5,600 nt of DNA, from assembly GCA_031281685.1 (NCBI GenBank), contig JAITFA010000021.1, positions 1 through 5,600 on the forward strand. The letters run 5' to 3'. A model generated the notes under the pieces. It saw only the letters and a program-made list of their open reading frames with translations. It did no database searches and had not been told where the DNA came from. A program made the translations under genes and the position numbers. This stretch comes from Treponema sp. GTDB taxonomy: Bacteria > Spirochaetota > Spirochaetia > Treponematales > Breznakiellaceae. Positions 4,774 through 5,600 of this stretch are shown one piece after another (position 1 is the first letter of the stretch; each line of letters starts with the position of its first letter).

Positions 4774-5600
4774 ATGGGTGATAAAAAACGAATTGCCGAG
4801 TTAATCGACAAAAAAGCGGCGGTTTTTACCGCTTTGAACGACAAAATATGGGAATCCGCCGAGATTCGCTTTGGTCTTAAAAATTCCGCTGACGCTATCT
4901 GCGCGGCGCTGGAAGGTGAAGGTTTTACCATTGAGCGCGGCGTCGCTGGTATGGCACACGCCTTTATTGCCACATGGGGAAAGGGCGCGCCTGAGATTGG
5001 TATTCTGGGGGAATACGATGCTCTGCCGGGCTTGAGCCAGCAGGCGGATGTTCCAGAGAAAAAGCCCGTAATCGCGGGCGGCAACGGACATGGCTGCGGC
5101 CATAGCGCCCTGGGCGCGGGATCGGCGGCTGCGGCTGTGGGGATTAAGGACTACCTACAGGAGCGGGGGCTTTCCGGTACAGTGAAGTATTATGGTTGCC
5201 CCGCCGAGGAGTCCGGATCCGGCAAGGCGTACCTTGCCCGCGCTGGTGTATTTAATGGCCTTGACGCCGCCCTTACTTGGCATCCGATGATGGAAAACTC
5301 GGTGTGGACTATGAGCAGCCTTGCTAACTATCAGATATTCTTCAGCTTTAAGGGAAGAAGCGCCCATGCTGCTGCGGCTCCTGAAAACGGACGGAGCGCC
5401 CTTGACGCGGCGGAACTGATGAGCGTTGGGGTTAATTATCTGCGGGAGCATATTATCCAGGAAGGGCGGATTCACTACGCCTATACCGATGTGGGAGGCG
5501 GTCTTCCCAACGTGGTGCAGGCGTCGTCGGAACTCCTCTACTTTATCCGTGCGCCCAAGCCTGCCCAGGTACAGAGCATCTTTGAGCGGGTGGTGGATAT
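4774..5600 (+). CDS. M20-family amidohydrolase, AbgB-like (3' end cut off by window)
   Basis: The first 275 codons of a zinc-type metallo-amidohydrolase are present; full-length relatives have roughly 400-480 residues. Visible active-site residues are D82 in GEYDALPG, H106-G-C108-G-H110 in NGHGCGHSALG, E145-E146 in CPAEESGSG (general base and metal ligand) and H170 in TWHPM. The FKGRSAHAAAAPENGRSALDA segment (190-210) belongs to the dimerisation/lid domain and includes H198. The last metal ligand lies beyond the window. The pattern is closest to the p-aminobenzoyl-glutamate hydrolase subunit B and IAA-amino acid hydrolase-like group, which split an amide bond between an acyl or aromatic group and an amino acid. 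The ATG has AGGA six bases upstream and follows the previous stop by 8 bp. No signal peptide is seen, so it is cytoplasmic and probably acts on what the upstream membrane proteins import. Confidence 0.9.
   Translation, partial: MGDKKRIAELIDKKAAVFTALNDKIWESAEIRFGLKNSADAICAALEGEGFTIERGVAGMAHAFIATWGKGAPEIGILGEYDALPGLSQQADVPEKKPVIAGGNGHGCGHSALGAGSAAAAVGIKDYLQERGLSGTVKYYGCPAEESGSGKAYLARAGVFNGLDAALTWHPMMENSVWTMSSLANYQIFFSFKGRSAHAAAAPENGRSALDAAELMSVGVNYLREHIIQEGRIHYAYTDVGGGLPNVVQASSELLYFIRAPKPAQVQSIFERVVD

Noticed and set aside
4258..5475. Several minus-strand frames opposite the second membrane protein and the amidohydrolase
   Set aside because: They are antisense shadows of genes with clear membrane segments or catalytic motifs.

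Overview
The window looks like part of a chromosome from an anaerobic, gut-type bacterium of roughly 50% GC. The radical SAM/SPASM enzyme, the DUF5058-type membrane protein with an AbgB-like M20 hydrolase, and the REP-associated transposase would fit a Firmicute or a host-associated spirochaete such as a Treponema. This taxonomic reading is an inference from gene types only, with low to moderate confidence.

Left part (1-2089): a radical SAM/SPASM enzyme gene is read leftward from a TTG codon at 1156 and runs off the left edge. About 390 bp away and divergent from it is a 181-residue ORF (1544-2089). Its N-terminus resembles a short Cys-rich modified-peptide precursor: a leader-like segment, then a CRCDC motif and two exact-length 20-residue repeats that each start with CDC and end with VDKQ. 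Its C-terminus is a LuxR/GerE-type helix-turn-helix. The gap between the two genes is not bland. It holds six near-identical heptamers (GGTGTAA) spaced about one helical turn apart, a sharply GC-richer segment that can fold, a good sigma-70-like promoter (TAGACA-17-TATGAT), and a short leader with two mutually exclusive hairpins directly before the ribosome binding site. This maturase-plus-peptide-regulator arrangement is the best candidate for an undescribed system here. The proposed logic is that the LuxR-type domain recognises the repeat array and the radical SAM enzyme modifies the CDC repeats; both are hypotheses.

Middle (2090-2968): an intact Y1/HUH transposase of the RAYT type (REP-associated tyrosine transposase), preceded by two 17-bp REP-like direct repeats and an inverted partial copy. 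It is followed by a non-coding stretch with small hairpins and a clear promoter (TTGACA-18-TAATAT).

Right part (2969-5600): a tightly packed rightward operon starting from that promoter. It encodes a 98-residue protein with one N-terminal hydrophobic segment, a DUF5058-like six-helix membrane protein (ATGA overlap with the first), a second multi-helix membrane protein (10-bp gap), and an M20-family AbgB-like amidohydrolase (8-bp gap) cut by the right edge. The simplest reading is an uptake system for an amide-type substrate (an acyl- or aminobenzoyl-amino acid, for example) coupled to its cytoplasmic hydrolase.
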